From Bactericera cockerelli (Eukaryota; Arthropoda; Insecta; Hemiptera; Triozidae): a DNA stretch of 64,000 nt. The stretch is from assembly GCA_024516035.1 (NCBI GenBank), contig CM044959.1, positions 24,004,933 through 24,068,932 on the forward strand, read 5' to 3'. Position numbers and translations under genes: made by a program. Shown here piece after piece: positions 9,414-21,274 of the stretch; position 1 is the first letter of the stretch, and every line of letters starts with the position of its first letter. Below the pieces are notes generated by a model. It was given only the letters and a program-made list of their open reading frames with translations. It was not told the origin of the DNA and did not search any database.

Positions 9414-12400
9414 TCAGGATACCATCTTCTGGTCCTTGGATAGTTCTGAGTGCCGAATCGTTGACGCGTCCTTGGCCATTTCCAGGAATGTTTCAACTTG
9501 GGTCAGTTCTTCGTTGAGAGAGTGTAGCTAGGAAATTAGAGAGAAAAATAAAGTTTTAAAAATAAAACGGCTGGGATATTTTCACCCGTTTGTTTTAAAG
9601 TATATCCTTGATTCTACTTGGGCAGTATATAAACAGGTGTCTCTTAAAGTTACAATGCTGATACAGATTACCTTTGTAAACAAAATTTAGATTCAAATAA
9701 ATACTTGTAGTACCTACATCAAAAAATGAACCTACGAGTATGCATAATAATGATAACACAAAAAACCAGAAATTATCATTTTCTCTAGAATATAGTCATA
9801 ATACAACATCCTTTTTCCTAGGAACGACCATAATAGAGTAACTCGCCCGTGTAGGTATGGGCTGTTTGTGTACAAATTTCTTGTGCGCGAAAAGTTTGTG
9901 TCTATAAAAAATCTGCCCGCACAAGCATCAATGGTTTCGGGTGTATGGGCGAGTTGCCAACAAATTCTTACAGCCGTATTTATGAACAGAAAACGCCGTT
10001 TGAGCATGGTCTGAAGCATGATTTCCTTTAATATTATTGGCCAATACCTTGCTTGAGACATTGCTCAGACAAAATTTGCTGTTCATAAATACGGGTGTTA
10101 GTGTTCAGTGTCTGTATCGGATATTTCCACTGTACAACTGCACCACTTGATCACCAACTATCGTACTTGTACGAGCTTCATGTTTGTTCCAACATAATGT
10201 TGGCAATCATAATGATTGCACGAACAGTTCGCCCGTGTGTGGCTTTAAAGTTTAAAGTTACATTCAAGTATATGGCCGTAAGCCCGTCGGCCGTGCGGCT
10301 GTCAAACAATTTCTTTATCATTTAGCCTACTTAAAGAATATTAACGTCAATTCTCTAAAAGAAAGGAAAAACCTACCTTGTTCATCAAGCCTTCTCTAAC
10401 GTGTTCAGCTAATCGCTTCTCTTTGCCAGTCTTTTTCATGATATTCCCTATTTCTTTCTTCAGTCTAGTTCTCTTTTCTCTCATGAACTTCTCATGTTGG
10501 GTCACACTCTTCTCAGAGTTCTGAAAAAGAAGATTTCATCATTTCACGGTCAATTTTTCTTCTCTATAAGGGAAAATAACCTCTTTATAAGAAAACGGGT
10601 ATATAAGAGAAAAAATTCCGGTCCCTTGAATTCTCTTATATCCAGGTTCCACTATATCATTATTTTGGAATCGTTAATTCACTCTTCCATGATCTTATGG
10701 ATACTAAAATATTCGTCCAAAAATAAAATGGAAAATCTTAGAAGGCTCTTCCTATAAGATGTAATCATCACTGGAATAGTGAAATCACCAACATCCACTG
10801 CTGAAACTTTTTGCTGGTTCTGCATTTATGCCGACACTGAACCAACTACAGGTTTTGATCGAGGATGAGTTGGTTGGTGTGTTGAACAGAGTCAAGAATT
10901 TTTTTTTTTTTGTCAACTTTCAACATCGCAACATCGAAAACTTTAGCTCCTGTGAAATTTTCATAGAAAATATTTAATTTTCGACCAAATTCGTTATATT
11001 TTATATCATATTAAAGTGCTTTTTTTGGACTATCATTGTGTTGTGCTGATTTTCTTACAAAGTGAAATTAAGAACAGTTATAAGCTTTTTTAAGTGTCTA
11101 AGATAAATATTTTTCCAAATAACAATCTTCGTTACCAAGGTAACGCCAAGCCGTTCCACACGGTCGGGTCATTTAAATTTTGAAACTAAGATTAATATCA
11201 TTATAAAATTCTAGCCAGTGATAACAAATCAAACGCCAAGCCGTTTCAAACGATCTGGTTATTTTACACTATTAAAAGTAAGATTAATATCATTATCAAA
11301 TTTTAACCAGTGATAATAAATCAATGAAACACTTTAGACTCAGTTCCACTGAGAAATTTTTAACTTAATTTAATTATGACCTTGTAACAGTTGGAACTTA
11401 ATTAGTTTATGTTAACATGTTTTTATACTAATTAAAAACACTGACCATTTTCCTATTTAATTTGAATAATTAATTATTATCTACTTCATTTTATGATGTC
11501 TAATTCATCAGATGTAAATTTAACTAATGTGAATGACAAGTTTACATCTCGAATGTTAATTTTTGAAAATGAACTTGAGCGAATAAAGTCCTCTGTTCCT
11601 CAACCTGTACTATCAGACGTCTCTGCTCTGCAAGAGGCTTTTCAGTCATTCAAAAATGAAGTTCAACAAACATTCATACAAATAAGATGTGAAATAGATG
11701 CCTGCCATTCTAGAATGAACGAAATGGAACAGTACTCTAGGCGTAATTGCCTTCTCATTCATGGTATGAAAGAAAACGAAAATTCCCAGAATGAAGTGGA
11801 TTGCGTTGCTACTCTACTGAGCCTATTCCGGGATAAAATGAAGTTGAATATCACGGAACAAAATATTGATCGATGTCACAGACTGGGACCAAGTAAAAAA
11901 CAAGGACATAAAAGTAGAGCCATCATCGTGAAATTCATTTCTTACCATCACCGTAGACTGGTTTTCTTAAATAAAAAAATGTTGAAGGACAGTGGCCTTT
12001 ATATTTCGGAATCATTGACAAGAACTAACTTTCAAATATTATCTGAAGCAAAACGGTTATTTGAAAAGGAAAATGTATGGTCTGTGGATGGCAGAATCAT
12101 GGTAAACCTTGGTACAAGGAAGTTTGTAGTCAAATCTTTTCGAGATCTTCAGTCCCTGCATACGTCCCATACTGAATATACATCCAGAAATGTACAAGGA
12201 CCTGCAACTGCTTCTGTTGCTACTGAAGAACCCGCGTCCTGCTCGAACATGGCTGTTCATAATGCTGCGGCAATGAAGACTCCGCCCAATCTGCCTTCTG
12301 ATCACACGCGAAATTCAAGATCGAAGACTAGAACTTCAAAGAAAATGAAAAGGCGTTACGCTAGAAAATGGAACTAATCCAAACACTTCAATGTACATCC

Positions 12401-12459
12401 TTATTATTATTATTTTATTTTTTTCATTCATTTTGACTTGTTAATTATACAATCGCCTT

Positions 12460-12506
<47 letters not shown>

Positions 12507-15500
12507 CATAATTTTTTTTATTATTATTATTATTTTTTTTTTTCTTCAAGCGATAGATTTGGTCACTGTTTAAATAATATTTTCAACTAATTACAAGGTC
12601 GCTTACTTGTTATTGTTTTTTGTTGCTCTTTTCGTACTTTATTTTTATTTATTTATTTTTTGTTATATTTTATGTCAAATTTTAATGATTCTTTTGTTTT
12701 TCCAGGAAATGTTTATTCATCCAGTTCCAATGTCAGCGATTCTCAAAGTTCTCAGTTGTCAGGTCAATCTCTTCCACTATCAGCAGCGTTACTACAACAC
12801 TTGACCCCATTCAACGCCTCTTTTAGAGTTGCCCATATTAATGCTCAGTCTCTGGTGGGGCATCATGCTGACCTCTTATCTACGTTTAATAATAAATGTT
12901 TTCATGCAATTCTTGTTTCAGAGACTTTCTTGAAGCCTTCATTGCCAGATGTAGTTGCTGATATCCCTGGCTATCAGTTGATAAGAAACGATAGACTTCA
13001 TTCGGGATTTGGTGGTGTGGGAATCTACCTTCGTGACGGCATTGAATATTCTATCATTCAATGTTCTGATCCGAAGATTAAGAACACCATAGAATATATT
13101 CTATTGGAGGTTCACTACTGTCACAAGAAGCTCATGTTGGTTGTTGTTTACAGGCCTCCCAGGGTTGCTTACTCTGATGACCTACAGTCTCTCTTTACCA
13201 CTTATCTACCTTTCTATGATGATGTCATAATTATGGGTGATTTCAATTGTAATCTGGAGGTAGATAATATTCTATCCAAAAGATTTAAAGACTTAGTAAA
13301 ATCTGTTAGTTTATCTATTTTACCTTCTAAGCCTACTTTTTATAAAGATAACTATCATAGTTTGCTAGATCTGGCAATTGTTAGGTCACCTAATAAAGTT
13401 CAATATTATGAGCAAGTTTCTGCACCTGGTTTTTCGCACCATGATCTAATATTCATGGCTTACCAACTGGGCACAGTTAAATATTCTCTTCGAAAAATCA
13501 AGTTCAGAGACTTCCATAATTTGAATGTTGACAATCTGATTGGAGATGTAGAGAGGTCTAACTGGGATCATTTAACTGAACTGAATGATATCGATGCCAA
13601 AGTCGAGATGTTTACTAATATGATAACTAGTCTTCTTAATAAGCATGCTCCGCTCAAAAATGCCAAAGTTAAATACCCACCTACACAATGGCTTACTCCT
13701 CAGATATTGAAGCTCATGAAGCAAAGAGATCGCGCTTTTACCAAGTACAAGCATTCTCGTTCTCAACATCATTTTGATAAATTAAAAATATTACGGAATC
13801 GCTGTACTCGATCTTACATTACATAGTATCCAACTCCTATTTCTAAACAGTTTTGTTCAGTTTTAATAGCTACGTGTGTAAATGACCTGACTTGTTTGGT
13901 TGCAATCTGAGTTGAATGCAACCACTCATAAAAAAGTTGAATGCAAAATATATCCGAAAAACCAATCGTCAGCCTTTAACAGAAAATGCCAATTTCGGTT
14001 GGCATGTATGAAAGTCTGAAAGGAGTTTTTGTCAATTGATTGTACTCACATTTACAATAATGTGTACAGATGTATTCTGGTTGACAGTATCGGAGAAGCT
14101 GAATCCTTGTCTCTCCTTCTGGAGCTCAGACTCACCTCCCGACCCAATGATGAGGACCGACTTAAGTCTCACTAGACTGGACAGCAACCCAGAGTGGCGA
14201 GTGAGTGTGGCATGATCCTCGCTCTTGACTACGACTGAAGAACAGACGGAGAAAAAAATCCTTTTACAAATTGCTGATGACTATGACTTAAAAACAGATG
14301 GGAAGAATAATGCCTTTATAACAAGATAGTGTTGTTGGAATCGGACAACTTTTGTAGGTCTCAAGAAAAGGGGTTTTATTCCATATAACGTGGACATTGT
14401 TGCTGTTGTTTTTCTTGTAATACGTGAGCTACTTTCTCGGCAAAGGTGCTATGTCCTCCAGATTATCCCATTTTAAAGAACCAACAGCTCCATTAGAATA
14501 ACCATCATATTGTTGGGACATTTAAATTATAATAAGGACTATTTTGAACTAATATAATAGTCAAAGTTGAATATGATGTTTAGTGGTGGAAACTATTTAT
14601 AGTTTGGTTTCCCTCTACATGCAGGTTTTACTTCTGATAATTTATAATATTAGAGACCCGAATTTGATGAAATGTAGTATGTAAATGCATATTACCGTTA
14701 TACATAGTACCTCTGTATTTTTTTTTTTTTTTTGAATAACTTAAGGTTGAGCTCTGATATTCAAGAAATTATTGTGCAAAAATAAGGTATACAAATTGCC
14801 AGTACAAATCTTTATGTAGAATTTATAATGAAGGAAAAATGGAAAAACATATAAAAACAAATTTGAATTTGTTTTATATGTTTCATAGAAATTTTGTTCA
14901 GTAAAAAAATCTACAAAATATTGTGCTACAAAATGTTGCACTCAGTGAGATCCCTACTTTTTCTGCATTTTAACCTGAAAAGAAACAAAAAATTTATCAT
15001 AAAAAAGACATTAAAATGTGTATTTTCGCAGTTACCATCAGCTATTTTTCCGGAAATATTATTGACGCTGGTTATCCTTCTGATGGCAGATACAACTTCA
15101 AGAACAACCGCTATTTCTTGTTCCAAATCAGCATTTTTCCAGTGGCTCCACTGCAAAAATAATAGTATAATTAATTACTTGATTAGGATTATTTTTGTAC
15201 TACAAATATAAAGGGAAAAAAACACTTTTGTTTCTCAAATCTAAAATTAAACTGAAAAAGTGATTGGTACTGGTACCGGAAATGTTAAGATTATTGTAAT
15301 CAATTCAAAAAATTGTTGTACTGATGATGGTAAAAATCATCAGTGCAATAAAATTAATTATAAAAGGACCCAGTGATTGACAGTACACACCATCATGTTT
15401 TTATCAGAAAATAAATTTCGCAAGGATAACCTATATTCTATGTATAATGTCAATGTTGCATTACAAAAAGCTTAAGGACAACTTACATCTTTAGTGAGAG

Positions 15501-18500
15501 GATAACTGCACTCAGATACTGCCTGATCATTCTTGTGAGGCAAATATTTATACAGGACATGCATCAGGAATGGCATGAAAGGAGACATCATCCGCAAGCT
15601 CGCTTCCAAAGTGGTAATTAACGTGTTTCCTGCTGATAATTTCGTACTCTCATCTTCTGAAGATAGCAGGGGTTTAGATAACTCTACAAATATATCACAT
15701 AAGTCTCCATAGAGAAACTGTTTCAGGCTACGAGCAGCTATATGAACATCAAATGTTTCTAAACTGGAGTTCACTGTATTGATTGTTTCAGAGAGTCGAC
15801 TTAAAATCCACCTCTCTGATACAGACAAAGCTTCTAGTTTATGGGGAGGAAGGATTTCTGATATATTTAAAAGTTCTGCATTGCAACATATGAATTTTGA
15901 TAGGTTCAATATTTTGTTTCCAAACCGCTTGTTGAGATCACAAGCACCAGCATCAAAGTGAACGACAACATTTTTCACAGTTTGCTGACACAAGGTGAAG
16001 CGCAGAGCATCTGTGCCACACTCAGGAATACCCTTAGGAAACAGAGATTTCTGAGTACTCAGACTTTTGTTATACTCTTCATTAGTTATCAATCCAGACG
16101 CAAGATTATGCTTCAATATCTTGCTGAGTTCTTGTAAACTGACACCATTCACCACATGCTCTGGTTCAATTGTGTTTCCTAGGGACTTTGACATTTTACG
16201 ATCTTGACTATCACACACCATTCCATGGAGAATAACTTTGGGGAATGGCACCTGTCCTGTAAAGTAAGATCCTAGCATGACCATACGAGCCACCCAGAAA
16301 CACAAAATGTCATGGCCAGTTTCCATGAAAGAAAGAGGATATAAATTTAAGAAGTCTTTTGAGTTTGTGTTATTTGGCCAGCCAAGACATGAGAACGGGA
16401 GTAAAGCAGATGAGAACCACGTGTCCAACACATCCTCCTCTTGCTCAAGTGTTGAGACACTGTGTGCCCCCCACTTAGCCTTGGCTTTGTGTTTGGCTTC
16501 TTCCAGGTCATGGGCTGCTACCCAGCCATGTTCACAATGATACAGTGGCAACTGATGTCCCCACCACAGTTGTCTTGAAATGCACCAGGCTGTGGTGTTT
16601 TCAAACCAAATATTCCATGCTGGAACATGATTGTCAGGATCTATTATTAATTCACCATTTTTAACACTAGCAAGAGCTTTCAGTCCCATCTCTTTGCAAT
16701 CAATGAACCACTGTGGTTTTAATATGAACTCGATCACATCTCTAGTTCGCGAGCACACAGGTATTGACATTTCGTGATCTGTTATACTTCTCATCAAACC
16801 CTTGTTTTCCAAAGCCTCTGTAATTTTGACTCGAGCATGAAATCTTTTTAGTCCCTTGAAATCTCCACACACTAAATTTAAACATCCATCTTCGTTAAAA
16901 ATCTCAATTACAGGTAGTTTATGCCTCTTGGAAATTTCAAAATCTGTTTTGTCATGAGCTGGGGTGATTTTCATTGCTCCTGTACCAAATTCTTTTTCCA
17001 CTGATTCGTCTAATACAATGGGTATTTTAGTTTCATTGAAAGGATGCTCAATCTTCGCCTCGTGTAAATGGAAAAATCTATCATCTTCAGGATGCACGGC
17101 TATGGCAACATCACCAAGAATAGTTTCTGGCCTTGTAGTACTAACAACTATCTCTTCGTTAGAATCACAGATCTTGTAGGCAAAATTGTAGAGCTGGCCA
17201 AATATCACAGGTTTGTCATAACCAGGAACTATCAGTTCAGTCTTCTCATTCACATGAATATGGTCTACTTCAACATCTGAGATAGTAGATTTTAAGGTAA
17301 AGCACCAATTCACCAAGGCATTTTCTCGATATAAAAGTCCATCCTCAAACAGTTTAATGATGGCATGTTTCACAGCAAGAGTCTGATGGTCGTCCATGGT
17401 GAAATACTCTCTTGACCAGTCTAATAAGACTCCCATTCTACGCAATTGATCAGATATGTGATTTCCTTTATCTTGCTTCCACTCTTTAGTTTTAATTATA
17501 AAAGCTTCTCTACCAAGATCATACCTGGAGATACCTTGCTTTTGAAGATTTTTTTCAACAACCACTTGGGTAGCAATTCCTGCATGATCAGTTCCTGGTA
17601 TCCACACCACATCATGTCCGTGCATGTGGTACCTGTAAATTGATATGAAAAAGTTGCTGTAAAAGCTGGTAGAAGGAGAAAAGGTACAACAGTTATTTTT
17701 GGGGCTACTCACGAACAATGTCAAATTGAGTTTGGTATTTAGGTTTTAATATCCTGAATAATACATAAGGATTAACCTTAACTCATTAGGCATCACACCA
17801 GCTACCAACATTAACCTTACCCAGCCTTGGTTGGGCAAGGTATAATTTATGATTTACTCAAATTTTCATCAAATTATATACCTTTCTGAGTTAATAATAT
17901 TTTATTTGTACAAATTTATAATAAATTATATAATAACAATAAAAATAAATCCCCAATGGGTGGGGGGAAGATAATAGAATATTCTCAAGGTGCTCTGTCC
18001 TTGCCCTTTGGTATAAGTGACTGAGGGCTGTCAACAGGAACACAGAGATACACCCAGTCGTGGTGTTACACCCTTTTGGGGGTGACTGTGAAGTAATGAT
18101 ACCCTAGAAGCCCTAGATTAAAATAATAATAACAACAATAACTATTGCAGTAGCCAACTTCAGTGGCTCAATTGATAAGGTGGCAGACTTGTAAGCTGCA
18201 TTTCAGTAGTTCAACGGGCTAGTAAAGTGAAAATTTAATTATCAGTTTGACTAATTCTGACATCATGATTGTGATTGACACAAAATGATAACTTTCATCA
18301 ATTATTGCATTGTTCAATAAATAAATCTATGAATTTACCATCGAGCTAAAACATCTTGTATTGCAACAGTTAACACATGGCCCAGATGTAAATTGCCTGT
18401 GACATTTGGAGGAGGTAACAACATTGAAATCTGCCTTTTTTTCTCATCTATTGCCTTATTTTGCTTTTTTACAGCTTTCCACTCTTCTAGAACTTGACTT

Positions 18501-19824
18501 TCATACAGAGAGGGAACATTTCCTTTGATGAAATTTTTGAATGTCTCTGAAAGAAAAAAATCTGTAGGTAATTTTCTCGTTTTGATAGATTTCAAAGAAA
18601 GACTCCTCTGGCCATGTGAGTGACCAAAAACAAAAGAAAATCAAAACTTTAATTGGAGGCATGTTCTGTACAGTAGCTTGAACGGTAAGGCGATGGACTA
18701 GTAACCTGGAGGTCGGTGGTTCAAGTCACGGTTTCAGCGTGGATTTAGTAAAGCGAGTTTGAGTAGTTGTGATATCACGTAAGTGATTAACACAAATATG
18801 ATAACTTCATGTTCTGTACAGTCTGTACTTCTGTCTATTTATCTACTTATTGAAAAATTATTGTATTTATTTGATATCACTTCTTTATGTTACTACTTGT
18901 AACTTGTAACTTTTATTGATATATTTTATAATGTTGGTAGAGCTGGCACCATATAGTAACACTTCTATGATAGTATAATAAAGAATGGTGGTTTTGATCT
19001 CTTCTTAAAAAATGTGCTGGCTCAGAATAAACCTCAAAAAACAATATCTCACACACATTGTTTTGGTTTGTTTATGCAGCTCATTGAAGTAAATTAATAG
19101 CCTATAATGCTTTGATCTGTTTGCTAGTGTCATGGGCACAGAAATTTATCCATTTCAAACAATGGGTCACTTGCACCTATTTTTTAATAGGCTCTATAAA
19201 AAAGTTTATCATAAGTATTTCCATGATATTTTTTTTTTTTTTTTTTTTTTTTTCGAGCCCAGGAACCTTCTTAAATTTCACGACAAATAGTGGAAATTTG
19301 GAAATCATTTTTGGTAAGTTCTGAACACATGAAACAATTCCTGACAAAAATTTAAAGGGACTTCATTATGAGACATAAAGGTGTTCAATGCCTGGGACAC
19401 AATGAAATTTTTGGTAGAAAAAAAGCCCAATGAGAAAATGTAGACTGAAAATTCCAACTTGGTAAATATGATGTAAATAGTTTGTATCCACTTTTTTCCA
19501 GTTACACAACTTAAGAGGACTTTGTCAGGTCTTTATTGTTTGTTTTTCATGCTGGAAATGACTTTTTCTGGTATATTTGCTTCAGAATCAGTCAATTACT
19601 ATTTTTCCCCCCTATATGCAAGTGTAAACAAATTTTGAGTGCATTTTTTTTTGTCACCCCTAGGGTTTGAACCCAGAAACTTCCGAATAGCAGTAATTTT
19701 GATATATTATAAAAATATTTTTACCTGTATCACTGATGAGCTTTTGTCTGTGTTGTGATCCACAGTGGAAATTTCTCAAAAACAACAGTCTCCATGTAAG
19801 TGAGCACTTGTATCGGGTCCACAT
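9414..19824 (-). CDS. VARS2: Valyl-tRNA synthetase, mitochondrial, 7 exons, 1003 aa
   Basis: Coding exons in transcript order are 19824-19725, 18546-18339, 17632-15487, 15150-15036, 14234-14050, 10520-10377 and 9527-9414. All junctions are GT/AG and phase-matched, and the 3012 bases form 1004 codons. The enzyme charges mitochondrial tRNA-Val. The N-terminus ([19 protein letters not shown]) is basic and amphipathic, like a mitochondrial targeting peptide, and lacks the long extension of cytosolic ValRS. The class I signature HLGH is at 87-90, at the end of exon 2. The editing domain shows [10 protein letters not shown] and [17 protein letters not shown] is at 582-586. Exons 4-5 carry the anticodon-binding region. 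Exons 6-7 encode the basic C-terminal coiled-coil arm ([31 protein letters not shown]). All signature residues are present, so it should be active. Intron 5 (3.5 kb) hosts an antisense LINE. Confidence 0.95.
9840..9955. mobile_element. Short inverted-repeat element (MITE-like) in VARS2 intron 6
   Basis: The left end reads AACTCGCCCGTGTA and the right end is the inverse of AACTCGCCCATACA, about 115 bp apart. There is no coding capacity and no clear target duplication. Confidence 0.5.
9971..10097. mobile_element. PIF/Harbinger-like MITE, 127 bp, in VARS2 intron 6
   Basis: The terminal inverted repeats are CAGCCGTATTTATGAACAG on the left and the inverse of CACCCGTATTTATGAACAG on the right. They are flanked by TTA at 9968-9970 and 10098-10100. 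A three-base TTA/TAA duplication is characteristic of PIF/Harbinger elements. Confidence 0.75.
10540..10668 (-). mobile_element. MITE fragment related to the element at 35806
   Basis: It shares, in inverted orientation, the stretch with CTCTTATATCCAG and AATTTTTTCTCTTATA seen at 35806-35954. It lies in VARS2 intron 5, just upstream (on the gene strand) of exon 6. The ends are decayed. Confidence 0.55.
11144..11323 (+). repeat. Two ~90-bp tandem monomers in the LINE 5' leader
   Basis: The block ACGCCAAGCCGTT...AAGATTAATATCATTAT...CCAGTGATAA occurs twice, with starts near 11144 and 11234. Tandem leader monomers are known as promoter units in some LINE families; that role here is inferred. Confidence 0.75.
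11493..12377 (+). CDS. LINE ORF1 protein, coiled-coil and RNA-binding type
   Basis: The 294-aa frame begins with an acidic, Ser-rich lead and a predicted coiled coil (about residues 20-80). It then has the conserved block [42 protein letters not shown], and [19 protein letters not shown]. This is the L1-ORF1-like RNA-recognition fold found in many invertebrate two-ORF LINEs. The C-terminus is basic ([18 protein letters not shown]). The protein would coat element RNA. ATG at 11493 is the first in frame (a second ATG follows directly). Confidence 0.85.
   Translation: MMSNSSDVNLTNVNDKFTSRMLIFENELERIKSSVPQPVLSDVSALQEAFQSFKNEVQQTFIQIRCEIDACHSRMNEMEQYSRRNCLLIHGMKENENSQNEVDCVATLLSLFRDKMKLNITEQNIDRCHRLGPSKKQGHKSRAIIVKFISYHHRRLVFLNKKMLKDSGLYISESLTRTNFQILSEAKRLFEKENVWSVDGRIMVNLGTRKFVVKSFRDLQSLHTSHTEYTSRNVQGPATASVATEEPASCSNMAVHNAAAMKTPPNLPSDHTRNSRSKTRTSKKMKRRYARKWN
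12462..12542 (+). repeat. Long poly(T) and ATT-rich tract between the two LINE ORFs
   Basis: About 40 consecutive T residues precede ATT and T runs in the ORF1-ORF2 spacer. The tract is prone to length errors in assembly and replication. Confidence 0.9.
12660..13826 (+). CDS. LINE ORF2, endonuclease only (truncated before reverse transcriptase)
   Basis: This 388-aa frame is an APE-type endonuclease with the expected motifs in order: [45 protein letters not shown] and SHHDLIF. It nicks the genomic target before reverse transcription. About 120 residues of linker follow ([22 protein letters not shown]), then a TAG, and no reverse transcriptase block appears downstream, so this copy cannot move by itself. 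The start may lie upstream of 12660, since the true beginning of the domain is FRVAHINA. Antisense VARS2 exon 5 begins only about 220 bases beyond its stop. Confidence 0.85.
   Translation: MLYFMSNFNDSFVFPGNVYSSSSNVSDSQSSQLSGQSLPLSAALLQHLTPFNASFRVAHINAQSLVGHHADLLSTFNNKCFHAILVSETFLKPSLPDVVADIPGYQLIRNDRLHSGFGGVGIYLRDGIEYSIIQCSDPKIKNTIEYILLEVHYCHKKLMLVVVYRPPRVAYSDDLQSLFTTYLPFYDDVIIMGDFNCNLEVDNILSKRFKDLVKSVSLSILPSKPTFYKDNYHSLLDLAIVRSPNKVQYYEQVSAPGFSHHDLIFMAYQLGTVKYSLRKIKFRDFHNLNVDNLIGDVERSNWDHLTELNDIDAKVEMFTNMITSLLNKHAPLKNAKVKYPPTQWLTPQILKLMKQRDRAFTKYKHSRSQHHFDKLKILRNRCTRSYIT
17720..18155. other. VARS2 intron 2, no gene
   Basis: It holds a short reverse-orientation piece of the SINE body (CACCAGCTACC to TTGGGCAAGG, about 17790-17845) and otherwise unrecognised AT-rich sequence. 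Confidence 0.5.
18158..18285 (+). repeat. tRNA-like SINE fragment (family D)
   Basis: GGCTCAATTGATAAGGTGGC resembles a tRNA A box, but the B-box region (GTAGTTCAA) is eroded. The downstream TTTGACTAATTCTGACATCA resembles the other family D tails. Confidence 0.55.
18670..18810 (+). repeat. tRNA-derived SINE (family D), best copy
   Basis: AGTAGCTTGAACGGTAAGGC gives a tRNA-like A box and GGTGGTTCAAGTC a B box. A body with AGCGAGTTTGAGTAGTTGTG follows. Related copies are at 40245, 41890, 43475 and 53135 (reverse). It lies in VARS2 intron 1. Confidence 0.7.
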
Positions 19825-20265
19825 GTTTTCCCTTGAGAGTAATCTGCACTGAAACGTAATCAACAGAAAACACCAACAGTTTTAGAGTGTTTATAAATTT
19901 TTAATCTCAGGTTTCAGTTGAAAACTTTATTTGAGAGGTCTCCTCCATGGTAAATTTACCTGTATGAATCTGAATTTCTCAAATGTCTTACTGAATACCT
20001 AAATAGAGGAATTTTCTTGTTTCAGGATGATCAATTGGCACTGTTACTAGTAGGATGTAGTGGGTATCTCTATTATGAAGGAACCAAGTTAATCAGTTCT
20101 GTGCAGGGGAGACGGCTATTAATCTATTTAAGCCTCTAATGATAGATCTTTCTACTCATAAAAGTGATAAATCTGATAAGAGAGACTGAGTGATAATGAT
20201 CAAATGATCTGAATTTGATTTTTTCCCGCAAAAAAAAATATTTATCTCAATATCGAAAGCTAAAA
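19825..20265. other. Upstream region of VARS2
   Basis: No gene is seen. TTTCAG|TGCAG just before the VARS2 start codon (gene strand) could be a 3' splice site of an untranslated exon. No core promoter motif stands out. Confidence 0.4.
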
Positions 20266-20267
20266 AA

Positions 20268-20430
20268 TGGTGCGGCGTCACACAACACAAGTTCGCACAG
20301 CATAATGGTCTTTCAGCATAAAATATCGATAATCGAATTCATATTTTAAAAATCGTGTTCGTACAACACAATCACATCCAACACAACGGTTACACAGCAT
20401 AAGTTCGTACAGCACAATGAACGCACAGCA
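20268..20430 (+). repeat. Cryptic repeat of CACAACACAA / CACAGCATAA words
   Basis: Words such as CACACAACACAAG, GCACAGCATAATG, CGTACAACACAATC, ACACAGCATAAG and CGTACAGCACAATG recur about every 14-20 bases. The same vocabulary reappears at 30148-30280. Confidence 0.7.
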
Positions 20431-20647
20431 TAACCGATTAATCGAAAAAACTTCATTGTATAGACTATGGATGTAGGGGAAGTAGACATACGGGATTTTT
20501 CCCAAATCTCTAGTAAAATATCCCACGATATTTTTAAAAAATCCTTTAAAAGTAAATATCGCAAAAGCTTAATAAGACCTGGAACATGTTTATTTTATTA
20601 ATTATTTAACTAATTTTAAGGGTTTAAAATCGAGATGGATACATTTG

Positions 20648-20835
20648 TCACCGTGGCCGAGTGGGTAACGCACTAGACTTGCACGCACGGTGACTTGAGT
20701 TCGATCACCGCAGGACAGGATTTTTTTCACTCGTACCTCGTAAGGCAAAATAAGTAGCTTCTTTACTGTGAGCAACGACCTTAAAGATATGGAACCCCAA
20801 AATTATAGATATTAAACCCCAGTTAAAATAAATAA
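20648..20835 (+). repeat. tRNA-derived SINE family A
   Basis: CACCGTGGCCGAGTGGGTAA (A box), then GTGACTTGAGTTCGATC (B box) and a body containing ACCTCGTAAGGCAAAATAAG. Family A is the most frequent SINE of the window. Confidence 0.75.
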
Positions 20836-20979
20836 AATTAATATTATTCATTTCTGTAGCGTGCGGCACTTATAAAGGGGTATTCACAAAACAGCTATTC
20901 AAATAAACCTCACACAGTCTGAGTGGGCGGGAATAATAATAATGTGTTTCTTTATGTTATTAAATCACAATTTTAGTGG

Positions 20980-21168
20980 GTAGCGCAGAATTATAGGACT
21001 TTTCCATATCTTTAATAACCCAATATCATATTTTTTCCTATAATCCTGCCACTGGTCGCTGCTAACATTAAAGCAGCTAAAATCCTGCTCCGCTGGGGAT
21101 TGAACCCAGATCACCGTGCGTGCAATGCCTAGCGCGCTAACTCACTCGGCGACGGTGACTACTGTGGG
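20980..21168 (-). repeat. tRNA-derived SINE family A, reverse orientation
   Basis: The tRNA-like head reads out at the right end (inverse of CACCGTCGCCGAGTGAGTTA), with GGGTTCAATCC as B box. It faces the copy at 20648. Confidence 0.75.
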
Positions 21169-21274
21169 GCGGGAATAGTCAGCAACACGAGCATTTGAAT
21201 TCGAATGGTGACTTATCCAAGTCTTGGACTTTTTTTTAACTTCATTGCTTAATTTCAGGATCTTTTTTTTAAAT

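Larger units (their letters stand above)
11144..13826 (+). mobile_element. 3'-truncated LINE with two ORFs, inside VARS2 intron 5
   Basis: A tandemly duplicated 5' leader, ORF1 and the endonuclease half of ORF2 are present, but no reverse transcriptase follows. The element is antisense to the host gene. LINE copies are usually truncated at the 5' end, so losing the 3' half implies later deletion or recombination, or a stop followed by unrelated sequence. The exact 5' boundary is uncertain. Confidence 0.8.

Noticed and set aside
9092..9496. 134-codon minus-strand ORF beginning [14 protein letters not shown]
   Set aside because: It overlaps VARS2 exon 7 in a different frame; the [12 protein letters not shown] frame fits the ValRS coiled-coil arm and the splice phase.
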